Notes: generated by a model not told the origin, from the letters alone. A stretch of DNA of 40,742 nt from Paracoccus sp. UBA889 (GCA_002294185.1 DBFD01000048.1:12710-53451); one strand, 5' to 3'; counted from the first letter of the stretch, positions 17,096 through 26,318 are shown. Program-made: numbers and translations.

Positions 17096-17136
17096 CGCGG
17101 TCGATGGCGATGTTTGGCAGCGTGCCATCGACCGCG
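17096..17136 (+). terminator. strong 13-bp hairpin with pyrimidine/T-rich 3' flank
   Basis: CGCGGTCGATGGC (17096-17108) pairs perfectly with GCCATCGACCGCG (17124-17136) around a 15-base loop. On the plus strand it is followed by TTTCCTGTCG and a further TTCTTTCCCTT, like an imperfect intrinsic terminator for the small ORF just upstream. On the minus strand the flank is not T-rich, but the structure lies about 90 bases past the ntrX stop and could also attenuate ntrX transcription. Confidence 0.55.
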
Positions 17137-17223
17137 TTTCCTGTCGTCGTTCTTTCCCTTCTCGCAGAACAGCCCGCAAAGGCCCGTCAGGCCCGCGCCG
17201 TTTCTCGCGCTTGACCGCGGCAC

Positions 17224-18615
17224 CTATTTGCCCGTCATGACCTCGTCCTCGGCGCGCATTCCGCCGACCACGCCCAGCGATTTCAGCTTGCGGTGCAGGG
17301 CGCTGCGCTCCATTCCCACGAATTGCGCGGTGCGGCTGATATTGCCGCCAAAGCGGTTGATCTGGGCCAGAAGATATTCCCGTTCAAACATCTCGCGCGC
17401 CTCGCGCAGCGGCATGGCGGTGATCTGCGGACCAAGGCTCAGCGCGTCGCTGTTGTCGGGCGTAGCCCCCTGCGGCTCCAGTTCCGAGGGCTGGATCGGA
17501 CCGCTGCCCTCGGCAAGGATCAGAACCCGTTCGATGACGTTGCGCAACTGGCGGATATTGCCCGGCCATCGCATCGATTGCAGCGCCGCGACCGTATCCT
17601 CGGGCAGATCGCGCGGGGTCAGGCCCTGCGTCTTGTGGCATTGTTCGATGAAGGCACGGGCCAGCAGCGCGATGTCGTCGCGTCGTTCGGCCAGCGACGG
17701 CACCGCGACCGGCACCACGTTCAGCCTGTCGTAAAGCTCTTGCCGAAAGCGGCCGGCCTCGATCTCGACAGGCAGATCGCGGTTGGTCGAGGAAATCACC
17801 CGCAGGTCGACCCGCACCTTGTCGGACCCGCCCGACCGTGCGAATTGCTGTTCCGTCAGCACCCGCAAGATCTTGGACTGGGTGCCCAGCGGCATGTCGC
17901 CGACCTCGTCGAAATAGATCACCCCGCCATGGGCCTGTTCCAGAAGGCCCGGCTCGATCCCGCGGTCGGGCGTTTCGCGGCCGAACAGAACCTCTTCCAT
18001 CCGGTCTGGTTCGATCGTGGCGCAAGGAACGGTGATGAAGGCCGCATTGGCGCGCGGACTGTGGGCATGGATATAGCGGGCCGAGATTTCCTTGCCCGTT
18101 CCCGGCTCGCCCGACAGCATCACCCGTCCGTTCGATCTGGCGACCTTGTCCAGATTGTCGCGCAGACGTTTGAAGGACGCGGATTGGCCCAGCATCTCGG
18201 CGGTCCGGTCGCCGCCCCGGCGCAGGCTGCTGTTCTCGCGCCGGAGGCGGCTGGTTTCCATGGCCCGGTTGATGACCACCATCAACTGGTCGATGTTGAA
18301 CGGCTTCTCGATGAAATCATAGGCGCCCTGCCGGATCGCGGCCACCGCGATCTCGATATTGCCGTGTCCCGAGATGATGATGACCGGCACGTCCGGGTTG
18401 TTGCGCCGGACCTGTTTCAGGATGTCGATCCCGTCCATCCGGCTGTCCTTGAGCCAGATATCGAGGATCATCAGCGCGGGTTCGGCGGCGTTCAGCGCGC
18501 CGACGGCCTCGTCTGAATTTGCCGCGAGACGTGTCTCGAAGCCCTCGTCCCTCAGGATGTCCGCGATCAGTTCGCGAATGTCGCGTTCGTCGTCGACGAT
18601 CAGAATGTCGCTCAT
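17224..18615 (-). CDS. ntrX: nitrogen-responsive response regulator NtrX
   Basis: NtrX is the partner of the NtrY kinase. The 463-residue protein has a receiver domain (phosphoacceptor Asp52 in LMILDIWLKDS; lysine in FIEKPFN), an AAA+ domain with Walker A GEPGTGKE and Walker B GGVIYFDEVGD, and a C-terminal Fis-type helix-turn-helix (NISRTAQFVGMERSALHRKL). Where sigma-54 activators carry GAFTGA, the sequence reads LFGRETPDRGIEPGLLEQ, so the sigma-54 contact loop is missing, as in rhodobacterial and other alphaproteobacterial NtrX. It therefore probably acts with the housekeeping sigma factor or as a repressor. Its start overlaps the ntrY stop (ATGA). Confidence 0.95.
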   Translation of the reverse strand: MSDILIVDDERDIRELIADILRDEGFETRLAANSDEAVGALNAAEPALMILDIWLKDSRMDGIDILKQVRRNNPDVPVIIISGHGNIEIAVAAIRQGAYDFIEKPFNIDQLMVVINRAMETSRLRRENSSLRRGGDRTAEMLGQSASFKRLRDNLDKVARSNGRVMLSGEPGTGKEISARYIHAHSPRANAAFITVPCATIEPDRMEEVLFGRETPDRGIEPGLLEQAHGGVIYFDEVGDMPLGTQSKILRVLTEQQFARSGGSDKVRVDLRVISSTNRDLPVEIEAGRFRQELYDRLNVVPVAVPSLAERRDDIALLARAFIEQCHKTQGLTPRDLPEDTVAALQSMRWPGNIRQLRNVIERVLILAEGSGPIQPSELEPQGATPDNSDALSLGPQITAMPLREAREMFEREYLLAQINRFGGNISRTAQFVGMERSALHRKLKSLGVVGGMRAEDEVMTGK

Positions 18616-20888
18616 ATCGTTCCCGCCTCGTCAGTTTCTCTGGTTTCCTTGTCGCGGCCCTTGCGCCCCGTGCCGCGAACCGGGTGCCGTTCGCGCGGCA
18701 GCCGGATTTCGGCAACCGCGCCCGGATGATCGGGCGCATCCGTCAGCGACAGGCTGCCGCCATGTTCCTCGACGATCTTCTTCACGATGGGCAGGCCAAG
18801 CCCGGTTCCCTGCGCCTTCAGCGTCACATAGGGTTCGAACAGGCGCGACCGATCGGCGGGCAGGCCGGGGCCGTTATCGGCGATCGCGATCGCAACCATG
18901 TCGGCATCGGCGCGCAAGGTGACCGCGATATGCGCGGTCCAGCCCCGGGGCGCGGTCGTTGCGCGTTCCTCGACCGCCTCGCCGGCATTCTTCAGAAGAT
19001 TCGTCAGCGCCTGACGCAACATTCCGGGATCGCAATCCACGACCACCGGCTGATCGGGGATGCTGACCTCCAGTGCGCCGCCAAGCGCGTCCTGCTGCAG
19101 CAGCACGACCTCGCGCAGAAGCGCCGCCAGATCCGTCTCCGCCCGGTCTGGTTCGGGCATCCGCGCGAAGCGGCTGAATTCGTCCACGATCCGGCGCAGA
19201 TCGCTGGTCTGGCGGATGATCACCTCGACATACTGATCCAGCGCGGCCTTGTCCTCGGGGGCCGCGAGCGGTGTGAACTTGCGCCGCAGGCGTTCGGCCG
19301 AAAGCTGGATCGGGGTCAGCGGGTTCTTGATCTCGTGGGCCACGCGCCGGGCCACGTCACCCCAGGCGGCCATGCGCTGCGCGCTGACCAGTTCAGTCAC
19401 GTCATCGAAGGCCACGACATAGCCTTCCAGATTGCCGTCGGCTCCGCGCCGCACCGCCATGCGGACCAGCAGGCTTTCGATGCGCCCCTCGCGCGCCAGC
19501 CGGACCTCGTCCTGCACGGCCTCGGCCACCGATGCCGACAACCGGTCGAACAGCGGCGCGAATTCCGGCACCGCCTCGGACAAGAGCGCGTCGATGTCGC
19601 CGCCGGGATCCAGCCCCAGCAACCGCGTGGCCGAGCGGTTGACGAAATCGATCTCGCCCGCCGCGTCCAGTCCGATCACCCCGGAAGTGACCGAAGTCAG
19701 CACATTGTCGAAAAGCCGACGCTGATCGTCGCTGGCCCGATAGCTGTCCACCAGTTCCTGCCGCTGCGCCTTCAATTGCCGGGTCATGCGGTTGAAGCTT
19801 TCGCCCAGGGTCTGGATCTCGTCGCCGGTATCGGGCTCGGGCACCTGGACGTCCAGATCGCCGCGCCCGACCCGTTCGCTGGCCAGGGCCAGCGCGCCGA
19901 TGGGCCGCGACAGGCGGCTGGCGAACCACAGCCCCATCCAGATCGCGGCCGCGACCAGCAGCAGCGCGAAGCCCAGATAGACCAGCGAGAATTCGAACAG
20001 AACCTGCCCGCGCGTCTGTTCCAGTTGGCGGTAATCGCCCACCGTCGCGCGGGTATCGTCAAGCAATCCCAGAAGGTTGCCGTCCACGTCCCGCGTGACA
20101 TAGAGATAGCGGTCAACCAGCGGCGGCAGCGCCACCAGCGCGCGGAATTCGTTGTTCTTCCAGTCCTCCAGCAGCACCAGCCCGTCGCGCTGCGCGCGAT
20201 CCAGATCCTCCGCGGTCGGCTGTTCGTACCAGAACAGATAGCTGCGTTCGCCGCGCGCGCGGATCTCGCCCGCGCCGTTGATGATATAGGCCTCGCGCAG
20301 CCCGCGCTGGATCAGGGCCTGGCCCTGGACCAGCAATTGCCGCATCTCGGCATCCTCGATCATCGGATTGACACGTCCGGCCTGCGTCAGCACCCCGGCC
20401 AGCGCGCGCGCGTCCTCGGTCAGATCGCGACGATGTTCTTCCTGATAGGCCTCGGCCGCGGCCTGCGAGGTCGTCACCACCTGCTGCACCCGCCCCGAGA
20501 ACCAGCCCTCGAGACCGATATTGACCAGAAAACCCGCGAACAGCGCGACCAGCACCGTCGGCACCAGCGCCAGACCCGCGAAGATCGCCACCAGCCGCGC
20601 ATGAAGACGGGATCCTGCCGCCGAAGCCCGCCTGGCCGCGATCAGCCGTGCCATGCGCAGCACGACAAGACCCAGAAGAACGATCAGATAGACAAGATCC
20701 AGCAGCAGGATCAGCCGCAGCATCCGGCTGGCCGCGCCCTGGCTGAATGGACCAAGCACGGTCATCGTTGCCACGGCCAGCACCGCGCCCAGCCCGAGAA
20801 CGGACCAGGTCAGGAAACCACGCCATTGCCGCGGCAAGCGGATGCGCGCCAACCTGTCCCAGCTCAGCCCTGATGCGGACCCTGCCAT
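18612..20888 (-). CDS. ntrY: sensor histidine kinase NtrY
   Basis: The 758-residue membrane kinase has N-terminal membrane segments at about 27-47, 60-80 and 97-125, an extracytoplasmic region (about 130-298), a fourth membrane segment near 300-322 and a HAMP linker (SRLSRPIGALALASERVGRG). A PAS domain (LFDNVLTSVTSGVIGLDAAG) precedes the H-box RRVAHEIKNPLTPIQL (His518) and an ATPase domain with NLLKNAGEAV, DNGPGLP and GTGLGLPIV. It senses nitrogen or redox cues and phosphorylates NtrX. I chose ATG 20888 (GGGG just upstream); a GTG at 20897 would add three residues. It starts 73 bases after ntrC and overlaps ntrX by ATGA. Confidence 0.93.
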   Translation of the reverse strand: MAGSASGLSWDRLARIRLPRQWRGFLTWSVLGLGAVLAVATMTVLGPFSQGAASRMLRLILLLDLVYLIVLLGLVVLRMARLIAARRASAAGSRLHARLVAIFAGLALVPTVLVALFAGFLVNIGLEGWFSGRVQQVVTTSQAAAEAYQEEHRRDLTEDARALAGVLTQAGRVNPMIEDAEMRQLLVQGQALIQRGLREAYIINGAGEIRARGERSYLFWYEQPTAEDLDRAQRDGLVLLEDWKNNEFRALVALPPLVDRYLYVTRDVDGNLLGLLDDTRATVGDYRQLEQTRGQVLFEFSLVYLGFALLLVAAAIWMGLWFASRLSRPIGALALASERVGRGDLDVQVPEPDTGDEIQTLGESFNRMTRQLKAQRQELVDSYRASDDQRRLFDNVLTSVTSGVIGLDAAGEIDFVNRSATRLLGLDPGGDIDALLSEAVPEFAPLFDRLSASVAEAVQDEVRLAREGRIESLLVRMAVRRGADGNLEGYVVAFDDVTELVSAQRMAAWGDVARRVAHEIKNPLTPIQLSAERLRRKFTPLAAPEDKAALDQYVEVIIRQTSDLRRIVDEFSRFARMPEPDRAETDLAALLREVVLLQQDALGGALEVSIPDQPVVVDCDPGMLRQALTNLLKNAGEAVEERATTAPRGWTAHIAVTLRADADMVAIAIADNGPGLPADRSRLFEPYVTLKAQGTGLGLPIVKKIVEEHGGSLSLTDAPDHPGAVAEIRLPRERHPVRGTGRKGRDKETRETDEAGTI

Positions 20889-20961
20889 AACCCCCACTCG
20901 CCGTCTCTCGCGGCTTTGCTGTTGCCGGGCCGTAACTGCGGCGCGGCACCCTGTGGCGGTT

Positions 20962-22416
20962 TTACATCAGTTTGCGGCGCCGTGTCACCTCGATATTCAA
21001 CTCGGTCAGCTTCTTGCGCAGCGTATTGCGGTTGATGCCCAGAAGATCGGCGCATCTCAGCTGATTTCCCCCCGTCGCATCCAGCGCGACCTGAAGCAAC
21101 GGACGCTCGATCTCGCGCAGGATGCGGTCATACAGACCCGGCGGCGGCAGCGCGTCGCCGTGCAGATCGAAATAGCGTTGCAGATGCGCCTCGACCGAAT
21201 CCGACAGCCGCGCATTGCCCGGCGGCAGCGGAACCGCGGCGGCAGTGCCCGGCGCGCCGTCGCGGAGCGCGGCGGTTTCGGTCGCGACAGAGGCCATGCC
21301 TGCGCCGCCCCCCTGCTGGTTCAGCGCCTCGCGCATTTCGACGGCGGTGACGACCGGGCCGGCGGCGATCAGGGCCAGCCTGCGCATCATGTTTTCCAGC
21401 TCGCGGACATTGCCGGGGAAGGGATGGGCGCGCAGGGCCGCCGCCGCCTCGTCGGAAAGGCTGCGTTCGGGCAGGCCCTGGGCCGCGGCGCGTGCCAGCA
21501 GATGCGCGGCCAGCGGCAGGATGTCATCGACCCGTGCGCGCAGCGGAGGCACCGAGACGGTGACGCCGGCAAGCCGGTAATAGAGATCCGATCGCAGTCG
21601 TCCCGATGCCACATCGGTCTGCGGATCAGGGCCGGTCGTGGCCACGATGCGCGGAGCCTGCGCCCGATCGGGGCCGGTTTCCATCGCCTCGATCAGCCCG
21701 ATCAGACGGGCCTGCGCGCCCTGATCGAAGCCTGCCGGGTTCTCGATCACGATCGAGCCTCCGCGCGCCTTCTCGGAGGCGCGGCCAATCGCCTCTGGTC
21801 CGGCATCGGCCGAGGTCAGCACCGCCAGCCCCCGGCCGCGCCGGTCCGACAGGTCGTGAAAGGACCGCGCGATGGTGGTCTTGCCGACGCCCGGCTCGCC
21901 CGCGATCAGGACCGGCAGATCGGCGTTCAGGATGCGCGCGACCATGCGGAACAGGTTTTGCATGGCGGGCGCATGACCGATCAGCGGCATCGCCGGATCG
22001 GCGCCCTGGCGCGGCGCGGGGTCAGGTTCGGGTGCGGGTTCCGATTTGCGCGGGCGGCGTGACAGGGCAAGGTTCGCCTTGCTCATCAGGTCGGGCAGAT
22101 CGAAGGGCTTGGGCAGATATTCGAACGCCTCGGCCTCGGTCGCACGGATCGCGGTGACGATGGTGTTCTGGGCCGAGATCACGATCACCGGCAGATCGGG
22201 CCGCGCCTGCCGGATGGCGGGGATGCGGTCGATGCCGTTGCCATCGGGCATCATCACGTCGGTGATGACCAGATCGCCGCGCCCCTCCTCGACCCATTTC
22301 GACAATTGCGCCAGGCTGCCGGTCGCGTGAACCCGGCAGCCCGCGCGGGTCAGCGCCTGGGTCAGCACCGTGCGGATGGTGCGGTCGTCGTCGGCGATCA
22401 GAACGGTTCCGTCCAT
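20962..22416 (-). CDS. ntrC: nitrogen regulator NtrC (NR-I), rhodobacterial type
   Basis: NtrC activates nitrogen-assimilation genes when phosphorylated by NtrB. The 484-residue protein has a receiver domain (Asp53 in DLVITDVMMPDGNG; KPF), an AAA+ domain with Walker A AGEPGVGKTT, and a C-terminal Fis-like helix-turn-helix (GGNQLRCADLLGINRNTLRK). The GAFTGA loop is absent, and the Walker B region reads GGSIVIENPAGFD instead of the usual DE pair. R. capsulatus NtrC likewise lacks GAFTGA and activates the housekeeping polymerase. An alanine-rich linker (about 375-410) separates AAA+ from the DNA-binding domain. It follows ntrB by 11 bases. Confidence 0.94.
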   Translation of the reverse strand: MDGTVLIADDDRTIRTVLTQALTRAGCRVHATGSLAQLSKWVEEGRGDLVITDVMMPDGNGIDRIPAIRQARPDLPVIVISAQNTIVTAIRATEAEAFEYLPKPFDLPDLMSKANLALSRRPRKSEPAPEPDPAPRQGADPAMPLIGHAPAMQNLFRMVARILNADLPVLIAGEPGVGKTTIARSFHDLSDRRGRGLAVLTSADAGPEAIGRASEKARGGSIVIENPAGFDQGAQARLIGLIEAMETGPDRAQAPRIVATTGPDPQTDVASGRLRSDLYYRLAGVTVSVPPLRARVDDILPLAAHLLARAAAQGLPERSLSDEAAAALRAHPFPGNVRELENMMRRLALIAAGPVVTAVEMREALNQQGGGAGMASVATETAALRDGAPGTAAAVPLPPGNARLSDSVEAHLQRYFDLHGDALPPPGLYDRILREIERPLLQVALDATGGNQLRCADLLGINRNTLRKKLTELNIEVTRRRKLM

Positions 22417-22427
22417 GGCGTCGGTCC

Positions 22428-23546
22428 TTATGCCTTGGGAAGCGAGATGCGGAATACGGTGCGGCCGGGGCGGCTGTCCACGCGGATCAGCGCGCCGTGG
22501 TCGGTGATGATCTTGCTGACCAGCGCCAGGCCAAGTCCGGTGCCGTTCTCGCGGCCCGAGACGAAAGGCTCGAAGATCTGATCGGCGATCGCCAAGGGCA
22601 GTCCGGGTCCGTTATCCTCGATCGCGATCTGCAGGGGCAGCGGCCGACCCGTCGGGTCGGCTTCATCGGGTGGCAGGCGCAAAATATGGTCATAATGGCT
22701 GTGCAGCCTTATCACCGGCAATTCGGTGCCTTTCAACGCCTCGGCCGCGTTCTTGACGAGGTTCAGACAGACCTGCGTCAGCTGGTCGGGATCGGCCAGG
22801 GCGGGCGGCAGCGACGGGTCGTAATCGGCCACGATCTGTACCCGCCTGCCAAAGCCCACCTGGGCCGAGCGGCGCACCTTTTCCAGCACGTCGTGGATGT
22901 TGACCGGCCGCAGTTCGGGCGGCGAGGTATCGCCGAACCGTTCCACCTGTTCCAGCAGGGCCGCGATGCGGCGGGTCTCGCTGACGATCATCTCGGCCAT
23001 CTCGCGATCCTCGGCCGAGGCGTTCATGCCCATGATCTGCGCCGCGCCCCGGATGCCTGCCAGCGGATTCTTGATCTCGTGGGCCAGCATCTCGGACATG
23101 CCGATGGCGCTGCGTGCGGCGGTGCGCACGGCGCGGTTCTGATACTGCATTCCATGGTCGTCCAGCGGCACAAGCAGCAGCATGACGGCGCCGCCGGCCT
23201 CGCCCGCCGGCGCGGCATGGACGGCGGCGCGGCGATCCTGATGCCCACCCGCACGATCGCCGATCTCGAACAGCACATCGGCGTGATACAGCGCCTCGTC
23301 GCCCCGCAGCACCCGACCGATCAGCGCCCTGAGCGAGGGGCGGATGCGCACCCGCTTGCCCATCGATTCACCCTCCAGCGCCTTGCCGATGGTCGAATTG
23401 CGCGAGACGTTGAGCCAGATCTCGGCCGAATCGTTCATTGCCGCCACCCGGCCCTTGGCGTCCAGGATCAGCGCCGGCAGAGGCATGACCATCCATCCCG
23501 GCCCCGGCGCGGCCTCGCGGAAATCGGCCGGGCGCGGGCTGGTCAT
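22428..23546 (-). CDS. ntrB: nitrogen sensor histidine kinase NtrB (NR-II)
   Basis: NtrB is the cytoplasmic bifunctional kinase/phosphatase of NtrC, controlled by PII proteins. The 372-residue protein has a PAS domain (about 18-125, starting PALILDAKGRVAAMNDSAE), the H-box MLAHEIKNPLAGIRGAAQ with His156, then NLVKNAAEAL, EDNGPGLPL and GTGLGLALVSKI of the ATPase domain. No membrane segment is present, as expected. The start at 23546 overlaps the dusB stop by ATGA; the frame stays open far upstream through dusB but only this start gives the family N-terminus. A stretch rich in Ala/Gly/His near 98-118 looks like a flexible insertion. Confidence 0.95.
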   Translation of the reverse strand: MTSPRPADFREAAPGPGWMVMPLPALILDAKGRVAAMNDSAEIWLNVSRNSTIGKALEGESMGKRVRIRPSLRALIGRVLRGDEALYHADVLFEIGDRAGGHQDRRAAVHAAPAGEAGGAVMLLLVPLDDHGMQYQNRAVRTAARSAIGMSEMLAHEIKNPLAGIRGAAQIMGMNASAEDREMAEMIVSETRRIAALLEQVERFGDTSPPELRPVNIHDVLEKVRRSAQVGFGRRVQIVADYDPSLPPALADPDQLTQVCLNLVKNAAEALKGTELPVIRLHSHYDHILRLPPDEADPTGRPLPLQIAIEDNGPGLPLAIADQIFEPFVSGRENGTGLGLALVSKIITDHGALIRVDSRPGRTVFRISLPKA

Positions 23547-24574
23547 GCGGCGCGGTCCCCGCGAAAGGACGCGGATCCGCCGTCGGGCACGGCCTCGGCA
23601 AAGGCGCGGCGGATCAGCGCCGTGGCGGCGGCCGGGCTGTCTGCGCGCAGCATCTCGGCCCGCAGCGGTGCACTTGCGGCCTCGGCATACCAGCCCAGAT
23701 GCTTGCGCGCGACGCGCAGACCCAGCTCGGCCCCGTAGAAGTCCAGGATATCGTGATAATGATGTTCGACCGCGTCGGCCAGGGCCGGGCCTTGCGGGAT
23801 TTGCGGCGCGGGCGTGCCCCAAAGCTCGTGCGCGATCCGCGCCAGCCGCCAGGGCGCGCCCTGCGCCCCGCGACCGACCATCACCGCCTCGGCCCCCGAG
23901 GCCGCCAGCGCCGCCCGCGCGCTGGCCGCATCCACCACATCGCCATTGGCGACCAGTGGCGGGCGGCCCGCGATGTCGGCCACGGCGCGGATTCGCGCCC
24001 AATCCGCGCGGCCCTTGTAGAACTGCGTCCGCGTCCGGCCGTGAACGGTCAGCATCCGGACCCCCGCATCGGATGCGCGACGCGACAATTCGGCCGCATT
24101 CAGGCAATCCTCGTCCCAGCCCAGCCGCATCTTCAGCGTTACCGGCACCGACACCGCGCGCACCACCGCTTCGATCAGGGTCAGCGCATGATCCGGATCG
24201 CGCATCAGCGCCGCGCCCGAAAGCCCGCCGGTCACCTTCTTGGCCGGGCAGCCCATGTTGATGTCGATGATGGCCGCGCCCATTCCCTCGACGATGCGCG
24301 CGGTCTCGGCCATGGGGCCTGCCTCGCGGCCGGCGATCTGGACGCTGACGGGCAGCGCGCCTTCGGTCAGCGCCTTGGCGCGGATGGCGGCGCGGGTCGA
24401 GGGGCGGGGTGTCACCATCTCGGTCGAGGCGACCATTTCGCTGACCATCAGCCCGGCGCCGTGTCGCGCCACCGCCCGGCGAAAGGGCAGATCGGTGATT
24501 CCCGCCATGGGCGCAAGAAACACCGGCGGTCCCAGTCGCGTGTCGCCAAGGCGGATCGGTTCGGGCTGCTGCAT
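23543..24574 (-). CDS. dusB: tRNA-dihydrouridine synthase DusB (NifR3)
   Basis: DusB reduces uridine to dihydrouridine in the tRNA D-loop with FMN and NADPH. The 343-residue TIM-barrel protein contains FLAPMAGITDLPFRR, the catalytic cysteine motif INMGCPAKKVTGG, the FMN lysine in VTLKMRLGW, TVHGRTRTQFY and NGDVVD...VMVGRGAQGAPW. It is the first gene of the nifR3-ntrB-ntrC arrangement known from Rhodobacter. A GAAGGA site precedes the start. The 230-base gap to the divergent sdaA should hold the operon promoter; TATTAT is present on the minus strand near 24665 but no convincing -35 partner was found. Confidence 0.96.
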   Translation of the reverse strand: MQQPEPIRLGDTRLGPPVFLAPMAGITDLPFRRAVARHGAGLMVSEMVASTEMVTPRPSTRAAIRAKALTEGALPVSVQIAGREAGPMAETARIVEGMGAAIIDINMGCPAKKVTGGLSGAALMRDPDHALTLIEAVVRAVSVPVTLKMRLGWDEDCLNAAELSRRASDAGVRMLTVHGRTRTQFYKGRADWARIRAVADIAGRPPLVANGDVVDAASARAALAASGAEAVMVGRGAQGAPWRLARIAHELWGTPAPQIPQGPALADAVEHHYHDILDFYGAELGLRVARKHLGWYAEAASAPLRAEMLRADSPAAATALIRRAFAEAVPDGGSASFRGDRAA

Positions 24575-24804
24575 TCTGTTGTTCCTTCACCTTGCTTGGG
24601 GCAGTCGCAAGGATGCTGCGGCGATGATCACTTGCGCCCGAGACGACACCGGCGCAACTGCCTTCATAATACGCATTCCGCCCGTTTAGAAGGCAGGTCC
24701 AGGCGACCGCTGGTGTCGCAAGCGGGGGCCCTGCGGGTCGCATCCTGACTGGCCATCGGACGTCGCGCGTGATTGGATCGGGCCAGCTTGGCCAAGGGGG
24801 CGGG

Positions 24805-26187
24805 ATGTTTCTGTCGGTGTTCGATCTGTTCAAGGTGGGTGTCGGCCCGTCCTCGTCGCATACGATGGGGCCGATGGTGGCGGCCGCGCGGTTTCTGGCC
24901 GCGCTGCGCGACCAGCCCTTCCGCGCCCACGGGCTGACGGCCAGCCTGCATGGCAGCCTGGCCTTTACCGGCAAGGGTCATGCCACGGATCGCGCCACGA
25001 TCCTGGGCCTTGCGGGCTTCGAGCCTGCGACGATGCAGGCCGAGGCGGCCGAGGCCGCGCTGGCCCGCAACCGCGAAACCCGGACCCTGACGCCGCCCGG
25101 CCTGCCCGAGATGGCCTTCGATCCCGAACGCGATCTGCAATTCGATTATGACAAGCCGCTGCCCGGCCACGCCAACGGCATGACCCTGTCGGCAAGGGAC
25201 GCGCAGGGCGATGTGATCTTTCACCGAATCTATTATTCGGTCGGCGGCGGCTTCGTTCTGACCGACGAGGAACTGGCGCGAAAAGGCAACGAGGATCGCA
25301 GCGACGCGGTGTCGAAAGTGCCCTTTCCCTTCGCCAGCGCCGCCGAAATGCTGGCCATGGCTGAAAAATCGGGCATTTCCATTGCCGCCATGAAGCGCGC
25401 CAACGAACTGGCCTTCCGCAGCGAATCCGAACTGCGCGAGGGGCTGGACCGGATCTGGCGGGTCATGCGCGACTGCATGGATCGCGGCTTGTCGGCCACG
25501 GGAAACCTGCCGGGCGGGCTGAACGTGCGCCGCCGCGCGCGCGGCATCCACGAAAAGCTGATGGCGGAACGTGGTATGAACCTGACCGCGCCGCACGTCA
25601 TCAATGACTGGATGTCCACCTATGCCATGGCCGTGAACGAGGAAAACGCCGCCGGAGGACAGGTCGTCACCGCGCCCACCAACGGCGCGGCGGGCACGGT
25701 TCCCGCCGTGATCCGCTACTGGCTGGATCATGTTCCCGGCGCGACCGAACGCGATCTGCCCGATTTCCTGCTGACCGCAGCGGCGATCGGCGGCTTGATC
25801 AAGCACAATGCCTCGATCTCGGGCGCGGAATGCGGCTGCCAGGCCGAGGTCGGCAGCGCCTCGGCAATGGCGGCCGCCGGGCTGGCGGCGGTCCTCGGTG
25901 GCACCCCTGGCCAGGTCGAGAACGCAGCCGAGATCGCGCTGGAACATCATCTGGGCATGACCTGCGACCCGGTGAAGGGGCTGGTCCAGGTGCCCTGCAT
26001 CGAACGCAACGGCCTGGGTGCGATCAAGGCGGTCAGCGCGGCCAGCCTGTCGCTGCGCGGCGATGGCACGCATTTCGTGCCCCTGGACGCGGCCATCGAG
26101 ACCATGCGTCAGACCGGACGCGACATGTCCGAGAAATACAAGGAAACCTCGCTGGGCGGACTGGCAGTGAACGTGCCGAACTGCTGA
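24805..26187 (+). CDS. sdaA: L-serine ammonia-lyase (iron-sulfur type) SdaA
   Basis: SdaA deaminates L-serine to pyruvate and ammonia with a [4Fe-4S] cluster. The single-chain 460-residue protein starts [20 protein letters not shown], the beta-domain signature; the alpha domain contains [18 protein letters not shown], and cysteines in [19 protein letters not shown] that complete the cluster site. [11 protein letters not shown] is also conserved. ATG 24805 is preceded by AAGGGGG; a 24769 start has no such site. It is divergent from the dusB-ntr operon, so ammonia release by SdaA and nitrogen regulation share an intergenic region, although no shared control site is evident. Confidence 0.96.
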   Translation: MFLSVFDLFKVGVGPSSSHTMGPMVAAARFLAALRDQPFRAHGLTASLHGSLAFTGKGHATDRATILGLAGFEPATMQAEAAEAALARNRETRTLTPPGLPEMAFDPERDLQFDYDKPLPGHANGMTLSARDAQGDVIFHRIYYSVGGGFVLTDEELARKGNEDRSDAVSKVPFPFASAAEMLAMAEKSGISIAAMKRANELAFRSESELREGLDRIWRVMRDCMDRGLSATGNLPGGLNVRRRARGIHEKLMAERGMNLTAPHVINDWMSTYAMAVNEENAAGGQVVTAPTNGAAGTVPAVIRYWLDHVPGATERDLPDFLLTAAAIGGLIKHNASISGAECGCQAEVGSASAMAAAGLAAVLGGTPGQVENAAEIALEHHLGMTCDPVKGLVQVPCIERNGLGAIKAVSAASLSLRGDGTHFVPLDAAIETMRQTGRDMSEKYKETSLGGLAVNVPNC

Positions 26188-26217
26188 GACCGGCTTGCCG
26201 GCAGCGGCTTCGCGAAA

Positions 26218-26318
26218 GCCCGGGCGATCGACCATGTCGGCGCGCACGCGCCCCCGACCTGCCGGCGCCGGCATGACCGCGGGCTGCCGCGGCGCCGTTC
26301 CGGTTGCCCGGGCGATCG
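26218..26318. repeat. 13-bp direct repeat flanking a 14-bp perfect palindrome
   Basis: GCCCGGGCGATCG occurs at 26218-26230 and again at 26306-26318, and TGCCGGCGCCGGCA at 26260-26273 is a perfect palindrome between them. They fill most of the 134-base gap between the convergent sdaA and DUF2484 genes. A transcription-stop or structural role is possible; no T tract was seen. Confidence 0.45.

Noticed and set aside
16606-17223. hfq gene expected near ntrX/trkA in some alphaproteobacteria
   Set aside because: No frame in the gap encodes Hfq-like sequence; only short ORFs are present.
18519-20873. 784-codon open frame on the plus strand, antisense to ntrY
   Set aside because: Its translation is low-complexity (Arg/Gln/His/Asp-rich) and mirrors ntrY codon positions; it is a by-product of high GC at third positions.
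24575-24804. sigma-54 or NtrC-controlled promoter between dusB and sdaA
   Set aside because: No TGGC-N8-TTGC pattern was seen, and only an isolated TATTAT -10-like element without a partner.
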